Source of the DNA: Lacipirellulaceae bacterium
GTDB lineage: Bacteria > Planctomycetota > Planctomycetia > Pirellulales > Lacipirellulaceae
DNA: 64,000 nt
Direction of reading: 5' to 3'
Assembly: GCA_040218535.1 (NCBI GenBank)
Contig: JAVJRG010000005.1
Coordinates: 496,001 to 560,000 of the forward strand
Shown here: one piece after another, positions 26,310 to 35,345 of the stretch
Numbering within the stretch: position 1 is the first letter of the stretch
Layout: every line of letters starts with the position of its first letter
The notes under the pieces: model-generated
Told to the model about the DNA's origin: nothing
The model's input: the letters and a program-made list of their open reading frames with translations, nothing else
Database searches by the model: none
Translations under genes and position numbers: made by a program

Positions 26310-28400
26310 CTACTCTTCGGTTGTTTCGAGTTTGTCTGCGGCGGATTCTTTGTCAAGAGCATCTACTTCATCAGCAAAAGCTTCGGCTTCGAGGCGGTCA
26401 CGCTCAAAAAGTGATTCGAGTGTGATGTCCTTCACGTCACCCTCGTAGTCATCGAGTTCGTAGGTGCCGTTTTCGTCAGTACCGTTTCTGCCAAGGCTGT
26501 AGAGTAAGAACTCTTCATCGCTAAGTCTTCGGTAGCGGAGTAAACCTCTTTCGGCGTCATACGGATCTACTAAGGAGTCAATTCCACCAATTGGCTTTGT
26601 CTCTTCTAGCATCTTTGGAAGTGCATTGTGTGCCTCTTGGAAGTCGATGATTGCCATCGCTGCAAGTAGCATGCGGGCTTCCATTTCTTCTGTTCGGAAT
26701 ACCTCGATAAGGTGATTGGCGTAATAAGAATCTGCGTCTTCAAAAACTTCTTGAAGGTGAATGCGAAGTTTACCCATCCAGCTTGAGGTTAGCACTTTCC
26801 AGTTACGGTTGCGTTTGACGATCTGTTGGATCGGTTCCCTAGAGAGTAGATGAGCAGTTACTCGTTGGCAGACTTGTGTTCTTTGTTGCGCGTTCAGTCT
26901 GTTACGAATCTCGCAGATCTGATAGTACGCGGTTCGATTCAGTGATGCCCCTATCAGGTGATGAGATTCTAAGCCGCCCTTAGCCGTCTTTCGCCCTAGG
27001 TCGACTAGATCCAGGTTGACCTCCAAAGCGTCTTGCCATTCTCGATTCACGGCATGAACGCTTGCGACCTCAGACAAACAACGTGCTAGACTTCGCAAAG
27101 CCTGGATGTCTGCGAAGTAGTCGGTGTTGGTAAACAAGTTCACCCGCGTTTGATAATCGATTGGGACGACCGAATCCAATCGCATAGCTTCCCGGGCCTG
27201 CCTGACTTGGTGTTCGACTTCCGCAACCGCTTTTTCTCTCTCAGGGGTTGGAGCAACAACTAAGCCGTAGATGGAGTCGTTGATCGTCGAGTTTTGCGTC
27301 TGTGTAGCCAAAGCAACGAGTCGGTCGTATCCGTTAGGGTCTGGGAGCTGGACTTCTGGTGCGTCAGGTGGATCGACGAATCGCCAAAAGGTGGCCAATA
27401 GCGGAAGAACCATTGCGATCAGCGATACAGATAGGAAGGTGAAAGTAGCAGCTTTCTTTCGAGGCTTCTGGCTACTCGCATAGACAAATCCACATAGCCA
27501 AAGGGCTACCAGTATCGATGAGCAAGAGGCAACGACACACCAAGCAAAGTTCTGTTGATTCAGCGAGCGTAGTTTGATGAAATCCCCAGCCGTTAATGAC
27601 GGCCAGTTGGGTTCGACCGGAGGCCAACCATAGGTTTGGCTTGCAAAGTAGTTTACGAAGTAGTCGAAGCGTGCCAAAAGAATGGCTGATAGTATCGTGA
27701 AAAAGATGCAAGCAACTGCAACGAGCCATCGGTGGCTCGTTTTGACGACGACAGTCACCCAGGCGAGATAAGTCCACACGGCGGCAGACACGCCAATGCT
27801 TACGACATTTCCCCACGCAACTTCGTTGAGATCTAGAGAGGGTAGCCTCGCAGCTATCGCAGCCAGGTACGAAAGAACGATCATTCCCAGCAACAGATCC
27901 GCTAGCCCGAATCGTAATGACACAATGCGTTCCTTAGGTTGCCGTGTAGACCGTCGGCGACGCTTATCCCAGCGGTAAACGAGAGTCCCCAATGCAAACA
28001 ACGCTAAAGCAGGTCCAACAAACCAAGCGCCTTGCCAAGCGGGCCCATTGATTTCTAGATTTGTCAAATTCGCTAAGAACGCTCCGGTATAAGCACACAG
28101 TACGACCGTTAGAAGAAAATCGAGCGCTCCGTATTCCGCGTTGTCAGGAGTAGATTTTTTTTCTTGGTCCTTGCAACGCTGTAACCCGCGGACAATTGAG
28201 ATGACAAGTGCAACTACTGCTCCTTGTACCAACAAGGCTACCAGCAATTCGTACGCAGGGATCAATAGTAAGGGTGCAAGTACCCCAAGAAATGCCCCCG
28301 TCCGCACGAACCAATGCCGTTGACTAGTTGAAGCCCAGAGAGCCAGAAGGCCAGAGCACGTAAACGTGCAGATCATCAAGACGCAGAGAGCGGTAAGCAT
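26310..28400 (-). CDS. Multi-pass membrane protein with a large C-terminal domain
   Basis: 696 residues. About nine to ten hydrophobic segments lie in the first 345 residues (e.g. LTALCVLMICTFTCSGLLAL, PLLLIPAYELLVALLVQGAV, LLGMIVLSYLAAIAA, AATFTFLSVSLIAMVLPLLA). The C-terminal half is soluble and mostly helical, with HQVRQAREAMRL and an FFDAYF-like region. Near the end it has PYDAERGLLRYRRLSDEEFL and YSLGRNGTDENGTYELDDY. The last part resembles the type II-secretion-pseudopilin-like C-terminal box found in planctomycete membrane proteins. No function is known. The ATG lies 3 bp after the stop of the gene at 28404, so they are co-transcribed. Confidence 0.65.
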   Translation of the reverse strand: MLTALCVLMICTFTCSGLLALWASTSQRHWFVRTGAFLGVLAPLLLIPAYELLVALLVQGAVVALVISIVRGLQRCKDQEKKSTPDNAEYGALDFLLTVVLCAYTGAFLANLTNLEINGPAWQGAWFVGPALALFALGTLVYRWDKRRRRSTRQPKERIVSLRFGLADLLLGMIVLSYLAAIAARLPSLDLNEVAWGNVVSIGVSAAVWTYLAWVTVVVKTSHRWLVAVACIFFTILSAILLARFDYFVNYFASQTYGWPPVEPNWPSLTAGDFIKLRSLNQQNFAWCVVASCSSILVALWLCGFVYASSQKPRKKAATFTFLSVSLIAMVLPLLATFWRFVDPPDAPEVQLPDPNGYDRLVALATQTQNSTINDSIYGLVVAPTPEREKAVAEVEHQVRQAREAMRLDSVVPIDYQTRVNLFTNTDYFADIQALRSLARCLSEVASVHAVNREWQDALEVNLDLVDLGRKTAKGGLESHHLIGASLNRTAYYQICEIRNRLNAQQRTQVCQRVTAHLLSREPIQQIVKRNRNWKVLTSSWMGKLRIHLQEVFEDADSYYANHLIEVFRTEEMEARMLLAAMAIIDFQEAHNALPKMLEETKPIGGIDSLVDPYDAERGLLRYRRLSDEEFLLYSLGRNGTDENGTYELDDYEGDVKDITLESLFERDRLEAEAFADEVDALDKESAADKLETTEE

Positions 28401-28403
28401 GAC

Positions 28404-29126
28404 CTAAGGACTATACTTCGCTCCCTTCGCCATCGTACGAAACGCCTTGGCCTTTGCGTTGACCAGTTTGGCTGGGCCGTAGAATTTGACGAACCAGGTG
28501 CCGTGTTCTTTGGTGGGGATGATCAGGCCCAGCATGCGATAGCCGGGGCGGTCCGTTTTGGGACCGAAGGGGCCGCGGGGGGAGTCGGCGAAGGTGCCGC
28601 GGAGGTCGACCAGAGTGGATTCGACGCCGTCGCCTTTGATGGGTTCGACGTAGACGCCCTCTTTGTCAGCGGCAGGTGGGTTGCCCTTGTCGTCGGGCTT
28701 GAGGGCTTGTAGGCCGGTGCCGTCGGCATTCTTGAATTGGCCGATCCAACGGGCGACGTTGGCTTGGACGCCGCCGGTGGCGCTCATGAGGGTCATGCGG
28801 CCGGGGGTTGGTTCTTTCGCTTCTTTGTCGTCAGATCTGGCTGGGGCGATCGAGAACTCGTGCTTGAGGATGCGGCTGCGGGGTTGGACCTTTTTCCACT
28901 CGGCGGGCATTGAGAGCGTCAGAGCGCCGTCGGCCAGTTCCAGCGTTTGTAGCTTTTGTTTGGTTTCTTCTTTCGTTTCGCTCCCCGCTTGCGGCTGTGC
29001 TTCCGTTTGGGCCGGATCGGTTTGCGCACTGCTAACTGTTGGCACGGCGAAGACGCAAGCGAGTAGCAGCGCCGTAATGGCGTAGTTCGTTTTTTTCTTA
29101 TTCAGTTTCTTGGAGAGGGAGGGCAT
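28404..29126 (-). CDS. Secreted protein of unknown function
   Basis: 240 residues. The N-terminus MPSLSKKLNKKKTNYAITAL has a long basic stretch, a hydrophobic core and SSAQ as cleavage site, then a Gln/Glu/Thr-rich linker. The mature part contains LTLSMPAEWKKVQPRSRILK and MTLMSATGGVQANVARWIGQ, then LGLIIPTKEHGTWFVKFYGP, and looks like a small alpha/beta domain conserved among planctomycetes. An AAGGA lies 8 bases before the ATG at 29126. It is the middle gene of a three-gene minus-strand unit (GYF protein, this gene, membrane protein). The function is unknown. Confidence 0.7.
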   Translation of the reverse strand: MPSLSKKLNKKKTNYAITALLLACVFAVPTVSSAQTDPAQTEAQPQAGSETKEETKQKLQTLELADGALTLSMPAEWKKVQPRSRILKHEFSIAPARSDDKEAKEPTPGRMTLMSATGGVQANVARWIGQFKNADGTGLQALKPDDKGNPPAADKEGVYVEPIKGDGVESTLVDLRGTFADSPRGPFGPKTDRPGYRMLGLIIPTKEHGTWFVKFYGPAKLVNAKAKAFRTMAKGAKYSP

Positions 29127-29158
29127 ATCTTAATTCCTTGGTGATCGAGGTTCGTGTT

Positions 29159-30172
29159 TCAAAAAGTGCCTCCTGAGCGTTCCTCAAGGTCTTCCTCAAG
29201 ATCCTCAAGTTCTTCATCATCAGCTTCTTCGATGGGCTCTTCTTCGGCTATCTCTTCCTCTGGCTCTGCGACGGGAGCGACTCGCTCAGTTGAGTTGGTT
29301 GGCGGCTTGGGAGTTTCCAGCGACTTTGGCCACAGGACGTAGGCCAGCACGCCGCCGAGGGCGAGCGTCAGCACGGCTAGCACGATCGTGATGATTTGGT
29401 TGCGTTTCTTCTTCTTCTCTCTGGCCAAACGTCGCGCTTCCGCGGCGCCGGTGGTTGGGCTCTTCTCTTGCTTGAACGGATTCTGAGAAGCAACGGAAAC
29501 CGAGGGCTCACTCAACGTTGCTGCGGCAGCGCCCATCGCAGCTGCGGGCTCAACGGGCGGGGCGATGGGGTTGGACGCGTTAACCTCAGCGATGGCTTCG
29601 GTGCCCGGCTTCCAATCTTCCCAGCCAGTGCGCCACGTCCAACTGTCGGCGGCGACACGGCCTTGTTCGATCCACTCTCGCATCGCCTCGGAGCCGGCCG
29701 GGCCGAACTGCTCGCCGGTTGCGCTGCGGACGTACCAGACCGTTTCGGTTGCTGGCTCTTCAGGCTGGGGCTCTTCGACAAGGGCTGGCGGCGCGGGTGG
29801 CTCCGGCGGGGAGGGTTCGGCTGGCGAAGGCTCCTGCGGAGTAGTTTCCGTAGCTTCGGGCTTTGCGTCGTTCGTAGGAATGTAGATCGACTGATCAAGG
29901 TCGGTCGGGCCGGTCTCTGGGGCAGCCGATGTCGGGGCTTCCGGCTGCGTTGGCTCTGCCTGTTGAGGAGCTGATTGTTTAGCGGCCGGTTGTTCAGAAG
30001 TTGATGCGGGCTGCTCTGCGGGCGCCTTCTGTTCGGCGCTGTTTTCGTTTGCTTCCTCAAGGGTAGGGATCAGCAGCTTCGTTTTGCACTTAGGGCAGAT
30101 CGCACGCTTGCCGGCGAGCTCAGCCTTGACGTTGAGTTTGTGCCCATTGGGGCAGGCGAAACGGATGCCCAT
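29159..30172 (-). CDS. Zinc-ribbon / GYF-domain protein with C-terminal membrane anchor
   Basis: 337 residues from ATG 30172 (the frame is open farther upstream but without a good start). Residues 1-36 hold a zinc ribbon: FACPNGHKLNVKAELAGK and AICPKCKTKL, with Cys7, Cys27 and Cys30 plus His. A long Pro/Gln/Ala/Glu-rich linker follows. Then comes a GYF_2-type domain (about 175-225): VWYVRSATGEQFGPAGSEAM, WIEQGRV and WTWRTGWEDWKP. A hydrophobic helix (QIITIVLAVLTLALGGVLAY, about 270-290) and a Glu-rich tail end the protein. GYF_2 domains bind proline-rich peptides in eukaryotes; in planctomycetes they occur in membrane proteins of unknown role. It leads the unit to 26310. Confidence 0.75.
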   Translation of the reverse strand: MGIRFACPNGHKLNVKAELAGKRAICPKCKTKLLIPTLEEANENSAEQKAPAEQPASTSEQPAAKQSAPQQAEPTQPEAPTSAAPETGPTDLDQSIYIPTNDAKPEATETTPQEPSPAEPSPPEPPAPPALVEEPQPEEPATETVWYVRSATGEQFGPAGSEAMREWIEQGRVAADSWTWRTGWEDWKPGTEAIAEVNASNPIAPPVEPAAAMGAAAATLSEPSVSVASQNPFKQEKSPTTGAAEARRLAREKKKKRNQIITIVLAVLTLALGGVLAYVLWPKSLETPKPPTNSTERVAPVAEPEEEIAEEEPIEEADDEELEDLEEDLEERSGGTF

Positions 30173-30397
30173 AGTGCGTGCGGACCGAAACGAGGGGTGG
30201 GCGAGAGTTCGCTCGCCATCGAAGAATGTTCCAGTTTCTAGTGTATCTGCACCTGCAAGCACCGAGAAGCCGCAGACAGGCCTTCTTGCTGTGATTATAG
30301 TGCCTTGCTAAAAGGATTGGCCGAAGGGTTCATCCCGTGGCGGTTCTAACGAATACAAGGCCCCGTTTGCTGGCGAACACGACAACGAGATCAATTG

Positions 30398-31198
30398 ATG
30401 ACGACTTGGGAAATCATTCTGCTGGCCATCGTGCAGGGGCTCACGGAGTTTCTCCCGGTGAGTAGCTCCGGCCATTTGGTCGTTGCCAATGCCGTGTTGG
30501 AGGCATTGGGCAGCGAGCCGGTGAAGGACCTCGTCGAGGTGAGCGTGGTCTTGCACTTAGGCACTTTGGCGGCAGTGTTGATTTTTTACCGGCGTCAAAT
30601 TCTTCGGCTGCTCACCGAAGACAAGCGGGCGATCACGCCGTTGGTGATCGCAACAATCCCTGCAGTGATCCTCGGGCTGGGAATCAAGAAAGGGCTGCCA
30701 GAGAGCCTGGAAAAAACGGTCTTGGAAAGCCCGCTGCTGGCCGGCTTGATGTTTCCGATTACTGCAGCGGCGCTGTGGTGGATTTCGCGACAAACACCAA
30801 GCGACGGCGAGTACACCGAACTGACTCCCGGGCAGTCGCTCAAGATCGGCCTTCTGCAAGCGTGCGCTCTGTTGCCCGGCATCTCGCGCAGCGGGGCGAC
30901 GATCGTCGGTGGTTTGGCCAGCGGACTGAAGCGAGAGCAGGCGGCAACGTTTGCGTTTCTGATGGCCATTCCCGCGATTGGGGGTGGCGGACTGCTGGAA
31001 GGAATCGAAGCCTACCAGGAAGGCACCACGGGGACGCCGATCGGGTTGCTGACGCTCGGCTTCTTCGTTTCGATGATCGTGGGCCTCGTCGCGCTGTCGC
31101 TGCTGATCCGCTGGGTGAAAGCCGGGCGGCTGGCGATGTTTGCCTACTACCTCGTGCCGCTGGGCGTGGCGGTGACGGCTTGGCAGTTGCTGCAGTAG
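30398..31198 (+). CDS. uppP: Undecaprenyl-diphosphatase (BacA/UppP)
   Basis: 266 residues, eight predicted membrane helices, the normal length for the family. The catalytic signatures are present: GLTEFLPVSSSGH near residues 14-26 and PGISRSGAT near 155-163. UppP removes a phosphate from undecaprenyl diphosphate in the inner membrane, recycling the lipid carrier for cell-wall and polysaccharide synthesis, and gives bacitracin resistance when overexpressed. ATG 30398 was chosen over the TTG one codon earlier. The gene ends 16 bp from the convergent gene at 31215. Confidence 0.95.
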   Translation: MTTWEIILLAIVQGLTEFLPVSSSGHLVVANAVLEALGSEPVKDLVEVSVVLHLGTLAAVLIFYRRQILRLLTEDKRAITPLVIATIPAVILGLGIKKGLPESLEKTVLESPLLAGLMFPITAAALWWISRQTPSDGEYTELTPGQSLKIGLLQACALLPGISRSGATIVGGLASGLKREQAATFAFLMAIPAIGGGGLLEGIEAYQEGTTGTPIGLLTLGFFVSMIVGLVALSLLIRWVKAGRLAMFAYYLVPLGVAVTAWQLLQ

Positions 31199-31214
31199 TG
31201 TTGCCGATAGAAAC

Positions 31215-32807
31215 TTATTCGCGATAAGGTTGGTTCTGCGGAGTAAGCAGGGGAACCGCTAGATGCCCCGCTCCTACTTCGCGTGAAGTTGGCACGTCGA
31301 GAATCTGCAGGCAGAGCGGCAAGATGTCGACGCTCCGCGGATTCGCTGGCAGCTCCATCTCAAGAGGAAGGCCCGCTGCGATCAACGGCGAAGTGCTGTC
31401 CAACGTGTGGAGCGAGCCGTGCGAACCTCTCTCGTGAAGTTCAGTGTCTGGGATCATGAACTCGCACCCGGGAACTGCCGTTGCCCAGAGATCGCCCGAC
31501 TCTCTGGTGAAAGCAAGGGCAATGCGTTCGAGGGCGTTGGGGTAGTTTCCATAGGCGATTTTTCCATCCGCTTCGAGCCGAGCGTCGATCACTTCCAGAT
31601 TGCCGTCCAGTCGCCAGCGATTTCCGTATTCGTCGGTGGGAGCCCCTCCTTGATCGTTGGCGTGGGAAAAGCTCAACTCACCGCGATCTCGGGTAGCAAT
31701 GGTCCACCGCTCGCGTGATTCGGGGTCGTCGTCATTCGGCGATTGCCAGAAGACCTGATCGACGCGGCTATCGCAGAGTAGCTTCTCAACGATCTCTTGC
31801 CGTAACTGTTTTTGGTTCTCGCGTAAGTAGATTTGTGCCGCTCGCATGTTGGGGCAGACCATCAGGTCCTCTTCTCTGTCCCAACTGGTGCCTGCTTTTG
31901 CGAGTGAGAATGGAGCGAGCAGTTCTTCGAGTTGGATGCCGCGTTCCTCTTCCGATTCGGATTGATCCGTTTGCGAATGGTCACCAGTGACTAAGACGGA
32001 GACTTGTTCCAACAGTGCTTTCCATCCATCGCGTGCAACGGCGAAGCGTCCGAGACATTCATCAACTTTGACGACGGTTTCCAACGCTTGTTCAGGGCCG
32101 TGGTCGTGGCTGGCGTAGTCGTTGTCAGGGAAATAGGCGAGCGTGAAATCGGGCAGTTCCTCAGCTTCCGCGAGCGATAGCAGATACTTCCCGCTCGCTG
32201 CGTCGTTGAATCCATACCGGCTGAAGATCGTATCGTCGATTCGCGGTGGCTCGCTTGTTTGATCAGAAACTGCCGAGGAGATAAAGTCGCCCAGAAAGAG
32301 CTTTTGTGGGCCGCTGATTCTCTCCGGAAAGTTGGCACCTGGGAGCAGTTGCAACAGCAGCGGCACGTTCAGTTCATGGGGGACTTCGCCGCGAATGCAG
32401 AGGTAGTTGATGCAGGCAGTTTCAAGCCCGTGCTTCTCGATGAGTTGAAAAATCGACTTCGCACGCAGTTGCTGATAATTGAGTTGCTCAACGTAATCGC
32501 GAAAGAACTCGCCGAAGCCTTTGTTGATCAGCACCCAAAAATCGTCGCCCAAGTAAACGACTTTGTCTTGCGATTCGTCGTACCAGTAGTTGCCGAGAAT
32601 CCCATGCCTTGCCGGATACTCACCTGTAGCGATGGTGGTCGTGGCGGCGGGCGTGATGGAAGGGAACGCGGGCGTGCAGCGTGGCACGAAGTGGCCCGCC
32701 TCGACGAGTTTCGCCAAGTTGGGGAGTTTCCCCTCTGCAAGAGCTGGCTCAATGACACGGGTCGCCAAGGCATCGATGACGACGAGCAGGACTTTCTTTT
32801 TCGCCAT
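31215..32807 (-). CDS. Alkaline-phosphatase-superfamily phosphodiesterase/nucleotide pyrophosphatase-like protein
   Basis: 530 residues, no signal peptide. It starts MAKKKVLLVVIDALATRVIE. The metal-binding Asp is in VVIDAL, the nucleophile region in AFPSITPAATTTIATGEYPA, followed by RHGILGNYWYD. The second metal site appears in PDNDYASHDHGPE and the third in TGDHSQTD, all as in type I phosphodiesterase / NPP-family enzymes. It may hydrolyse a phosphodiester or phosphonate; the substrate is not clear from sequence. Just upstream on the same strand is tRNA-His. No partner enzyme is adjacent. Confidence 0.8.
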   Translation of the reverse strand: MAKKKVLLVVIDALATRVIEPALAEGKLPNLAKLVEAGHFVPRCTPAFPSITPAATTTIATGEYPARHGILGNYWYDESQDKVVYLGDDFWVLINKGFGEFFRDYVEQLNYQQLRAKSIFQLIEKHGLETACINYLCIRGEVPHELNVPLLLQLLPGANFPERISGPQKLFLGDFISSAVSDQTSEPPRIDDTIFSRYGFNDAASGKYLLSLAEAEELPDFTLAYFPDNDYASHDHGPEQALETVVKVDECLGRFAVARDGWKALLEQVSVLVTGDHSQTDQSESEEERGIQLEELLAPFSLAKAGTSWDREEDLMVCPNMRAAQIYLRENQKQLRQEIVEKLLCDSRVDQVFWQSPNDDDPESRERWTIATRDRGELSFSHANDQGGAPTDEYGNRWRLDGNLEVIDARLEADGKIAYGNYPNALERIALAFTRESGDLWATAVPGCEFMIPDTELHERGSHGSLHTLDSTSPLIAAGLPLEMELPANPRSVDILPLCLQILDVPTSREVGAGHLAVPLLTPQNQPYRE

Positions 32808-32901
32808 GAAGATGCCAAATCCACTAGGGGCATGAAAACAGCGGATGAGCCTAACGCCTTCTCATTGATTGAAAGGCTTCAGGCTCATCCGCTGCCAAGA
32901 G

Positions 32902-32974
32902 TCCTGCCGTTGGGACTCGAACCCAAGACTTCTGGATCCACAATCCAGTGCTCTACCAACTGAGCTACAGCAGG
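32902..32974 (-). tRNA. trnH: tRNA-His (GTG), lacking the G-1/C73 pair
   Basis: A complete cloverleaf on the minus strand. The 7-bp acceptor is CCTGCTG/CGGCAGG, the D arm GCTC-AGTTGGTA-GAGC, the anticodon arm CTGGA-TTGTGGA-TCCAG and the T arm TTGGG-TTCGAGT-CCCAA. The anticodon is GTG at 32941-32939. CCA is not encoded. The discriminator is A73 and the base before C1 is T, so the G-1:C73 pair that normally marks bacterial tRNA-His is absent; T(-1) could pair with A73. Confidence 0.92.
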
Positions 32975-33210
32975 AGGTTAGCCGGGGCACCGACACGCTT
33001 TTGACGGTCAAAATGCCTCAGCGAATCGCCCAGTTTAAGGGGCTGAGGGACTGATGACAAGACGTTCAGGATGGCCAGAACTGGTGTCTAGCGGTTGAAT
33101 AGTCCCGTTAAACACGCAAAATGATGAGCGGTCAGATAACGAAAAGGTTCAACAGAGATTCACAAACATGGGGCACTTCGTCTGCTGCCCGCTTCAAGGA
33201 GATCGCCCGC

Positions 33211-33732
33211 ATGCCTGAGCCCGAAACGATTCGTCCCATCCGTATTGGTGTCTATGAGACCGTAGCATCAGCTGAGCAGGCAGTTGCCTCGCTGAAGGAG
33301 GCTGGGTTCACTGATAAGGAAGTCTCGGTCCTTTGCAGCGATAAGCACCAAGCACAAGAGTTCTCCGATGATCTCTCCGAGGTAGAAAACAACTCGGAGG
33401 CAGCGACTGCCGCGATTGCTGGCGGAGCCTTGGGGAGTTCGTTAGGCGGGCTGATGGCCTTGGCCGGTCTTGCCACGGTGGCCGGAATCCCCGTAATAGC
33501 TGCTGGGGCGTTTGCGGCCACACTTGCTGGTGGCGTTGTTGGTGGACTTGCCGGTGCGATGGTTGAGCGCGGATTTGATAAGGAGCCGGCAGACTACTTC
33601 GATCAAGCGGTGACCGAAGGGAAGATTTTGGTTTCCGTCGAGCCTGCCGATCGCGATAAGCAGCGGCTCGACCAAGCAGCACAGATCCTCAAGGATGCGG
33701 GAGCGGAGCCGATTTCGTTGCTAGAGGGCTAA
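33211..33732 (+). CDS. YflT-like general stress protein with glycine-zipper region
   Basis: 173 residues from ATG 33211, which has AAGGAG upstream; the frame is open to 33121 without a site. The N-terminal domain (IRIGVYETVASAEQAVASLK and EVSVLCSDKH) matches the YflT / heat-induced stress fold. A long Gly/Ala-rich hydrophobic region follows (GGALGSSLGGLMALAGLATV and GAFAATLAGGVVGGLAGAMV), probably membrane-associated or a glycine zipper. The C-terminal part repeats the small domain (KILVSVEPADRDKQRLDQAA). It may protect or sense the envelope under stress, by similarity only. Confidence 0.7.
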   Translation: MPEPETIRPIRIGVYETVASAEQAVASLKEAGFTDKEVSVLCSDKHQAQEFSDDLSEVENNSEAATAAIAGGALGSSLGGLMALAGLATVAGIPVIAAGAFAATLAGGVVGGLAGAMVERGFDKEPADYFDQAVTEGKILVSVEPADRDKQRLDQAAQILKDAGAEPISLLEG

Positions 33733-33870
33733 TACCCATTAGGTTGCTTTAACCGTTAAACTCCCCCCGAGCGACATACGCGGAAAATTGCTGGCATCTG
33801 TTGTCAGATGCACCATCGGTATTCGATACGTAACAAGCCAGGCCAGGTTCCTACCGTTACGACGAATATC

Positions 33871-35181
33871 ATGCTTCTGCGGATTCCCTTCATTCTTGCA
33901 ATCCTGACGTGTGGAACGCTTCTCTCGGGGTGTAGCTGCCCCTCGAAGTGTTGCCTGCCGCCGACGCCGACGGCGCCGTGCGTTTGCGAACCGGCTTTCC
34001 CGCCGGCAACGCCGCCCGATGTGGCAGCGACGGTGCCCGTCTACGACGATGCTAGCATTCTGCAGCCGTTGCCCGCCCCGAGCGAGACGTTCTGTCTGCT
34101 CGAACCAGCCACCTGTCAGTGCAACGCCGCGACGAACGCCAACCTTGCTAACCTGGTGAAGCTCGAACAGCATTGGGCGACGACCATCATCGAGTGCGAT
34201 TCGCGGATCGTGCGTGAGAATCTGTGCCTCAACCGCGACTTGCTCGTGCTGCATGAGTACGATCTGCGAGCCGAGGCTGCCGCCGCCGCGATGGAGGCGT
34301 ACTACAACTTGGCAGCGTTGGAAGCACGGCTGCATTATCTCGATCGTGCGATTGAAGAGAATAAGCAATCGCTGGCCCGGATTGACGCTCTCGTCGAGAA
34401 GGATCTGCCGACCGAAGGGCTTGATCGCGGGGAAGTAGAGATTGTGATCAACGCTCTGCACGATCGTCGGTTACAAGCCAACTACGCTCGTTTGCAGTTG
34501 AACGGCCAGTTGCAAAAGCTGTTAGCGTGTTGCTCGAACGAGTACCAATTCTATTGGCCAACGTTTGAGTGGGCACCCGACCTCACTCCCTTGGATGTGG
34601 CTGGTGAAGTGGCACAGGGAATGGCCCATCGCTCTGACATTCGCGGCCTACAGCTTGTGCTCTGCAAACTGGAGAAGCCAACGCTGCGTGTTGCCCGTGG
34701 TGTGCTGAACATTGCCGACTCGACGCTCGGCTCGGTTGAACCGACCGAGGGTTGGATTCACCGTTTGCGTTGCATTCGATGTAGCGACCATGAGGTGGAT
34801 GTTCGCTGTAAGCAACTCGCGCTTTTGCTGACCGACACGGAGCAACTGGCTTCGGCCGAACTCAAGAACGCGGCTTACAAAGTTGCGTTGCAGCAGCAAC
34901 GCGTGACCTTGGCACGCCAAGCCGTCGAAGACCGACGTGAAGCACTGTATCGCTTGGAAGCAAAGCGTGAGGTCGACGACATCACGATCTTTGAGATCAG
35001 TCGCGAACGGAGCCGCCTGTTCGACGCTGAGGGCGAGCTTATACAGCAGATCGCCAACCTAAAGATCGCCCGCGTGAAACTACGGATGGCTCAGGGCGTG
35101 CTTGGTCAGGAGTGTGGGTACACACGCATCCTCTGCACGGAAGGGTGCTGCGACGGGGCTTGTATGCGGTGTGGGAAGTAG
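33871..35181 (+). CDS. TolC-like outer-membrane efflux lipoprotein
   Basis: 436 residues from ATG 33871. MLLRIPFILAILTCGTLLSG ends in the lipobox LLSGC. After a Cys/Pro-rich linker come long helical coiled regions with repeats such as MEAYYNLAALEARLHYLDRA, IEENKQSLARIDALVEKDLP and KVALQQQRVTLARQAVED, as in TolC-family periplasmic helical barrels. The beta-strand pairs of classic TolC are hard to see, so it is a divergent member. Additional cysteines cluster at the C-terminus (GCCDGACMRCGK). No inner-membrane pump genes are next to it; it may serve transporters encoded elsewhere. Confidence 0.65.
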   Translation: MLLRIPFILAILTCGTLLSGCSCPSKCCLPPTPTAPCVCEPAFPPATPPDVAATVPVYDDASILQPLPAPSETFCLLEPATCQCNAATNANLANLVKLEQHWATTIIECDSRIVRENLCLNRDLLVLHEYDLRAEAAAAAMEAYYNLAALEARLHYLDRAIEENKQSLARIDALVEKDLPTEGLDRGEVEIVINALHDRRLQANYARLQLNGQLQKLLACCSNEYQFYWPTFEWAPDLTPLDVAGEVAQGMAHRSDIRGLQLVLCKLEKPTLRVARGVLNIADSTLGSVEPTEGWIHRLRCIRCSDHEVDVRCKQLALLLTDTEQLASAELKNAAYKVALQQQRVTLARQAVEDRREALYRLEAKREVDDITIFEISRERSRLFDAEGELIQQIANLKIARVKLRMAQGVLGQECGYTRILCTEGCCDGACMRCGK

Positions 35182-35212
35182 AGCCGCCACTTGAGTACCT
35201 CATGTTGCGATT

Positions 35213-35307
35213 GGGTGGCTGGGGACGAGTGGAGCGAGCCCCCAGTTTTCTAGCTTCGAGGAAAGAGTAAACAACTGGGGGCAGCCTCAAGCTGTCCCCA
35301 GCCACCC
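35213..35307 (+). repeat. GGGTGGCTGGGGAC hairpin repeat, copy 1
   Basis: Long compound inverted repeat: outer arms GGGTGGCTGGGGAC / GTCCCCAGCCACCC, then GAGTGGAGCGAGCC / GGCAGCCTCAAGCT (unequal), then CCCCCAGTT / AACTGGGGG around a loop. The same element, inverted, lies at 53000-53091. Confidence 0.8.
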
Positions 35308-35345
35308 GGACGCTTTCAGATTCATCCACGTTCTGGCGAACGTAG

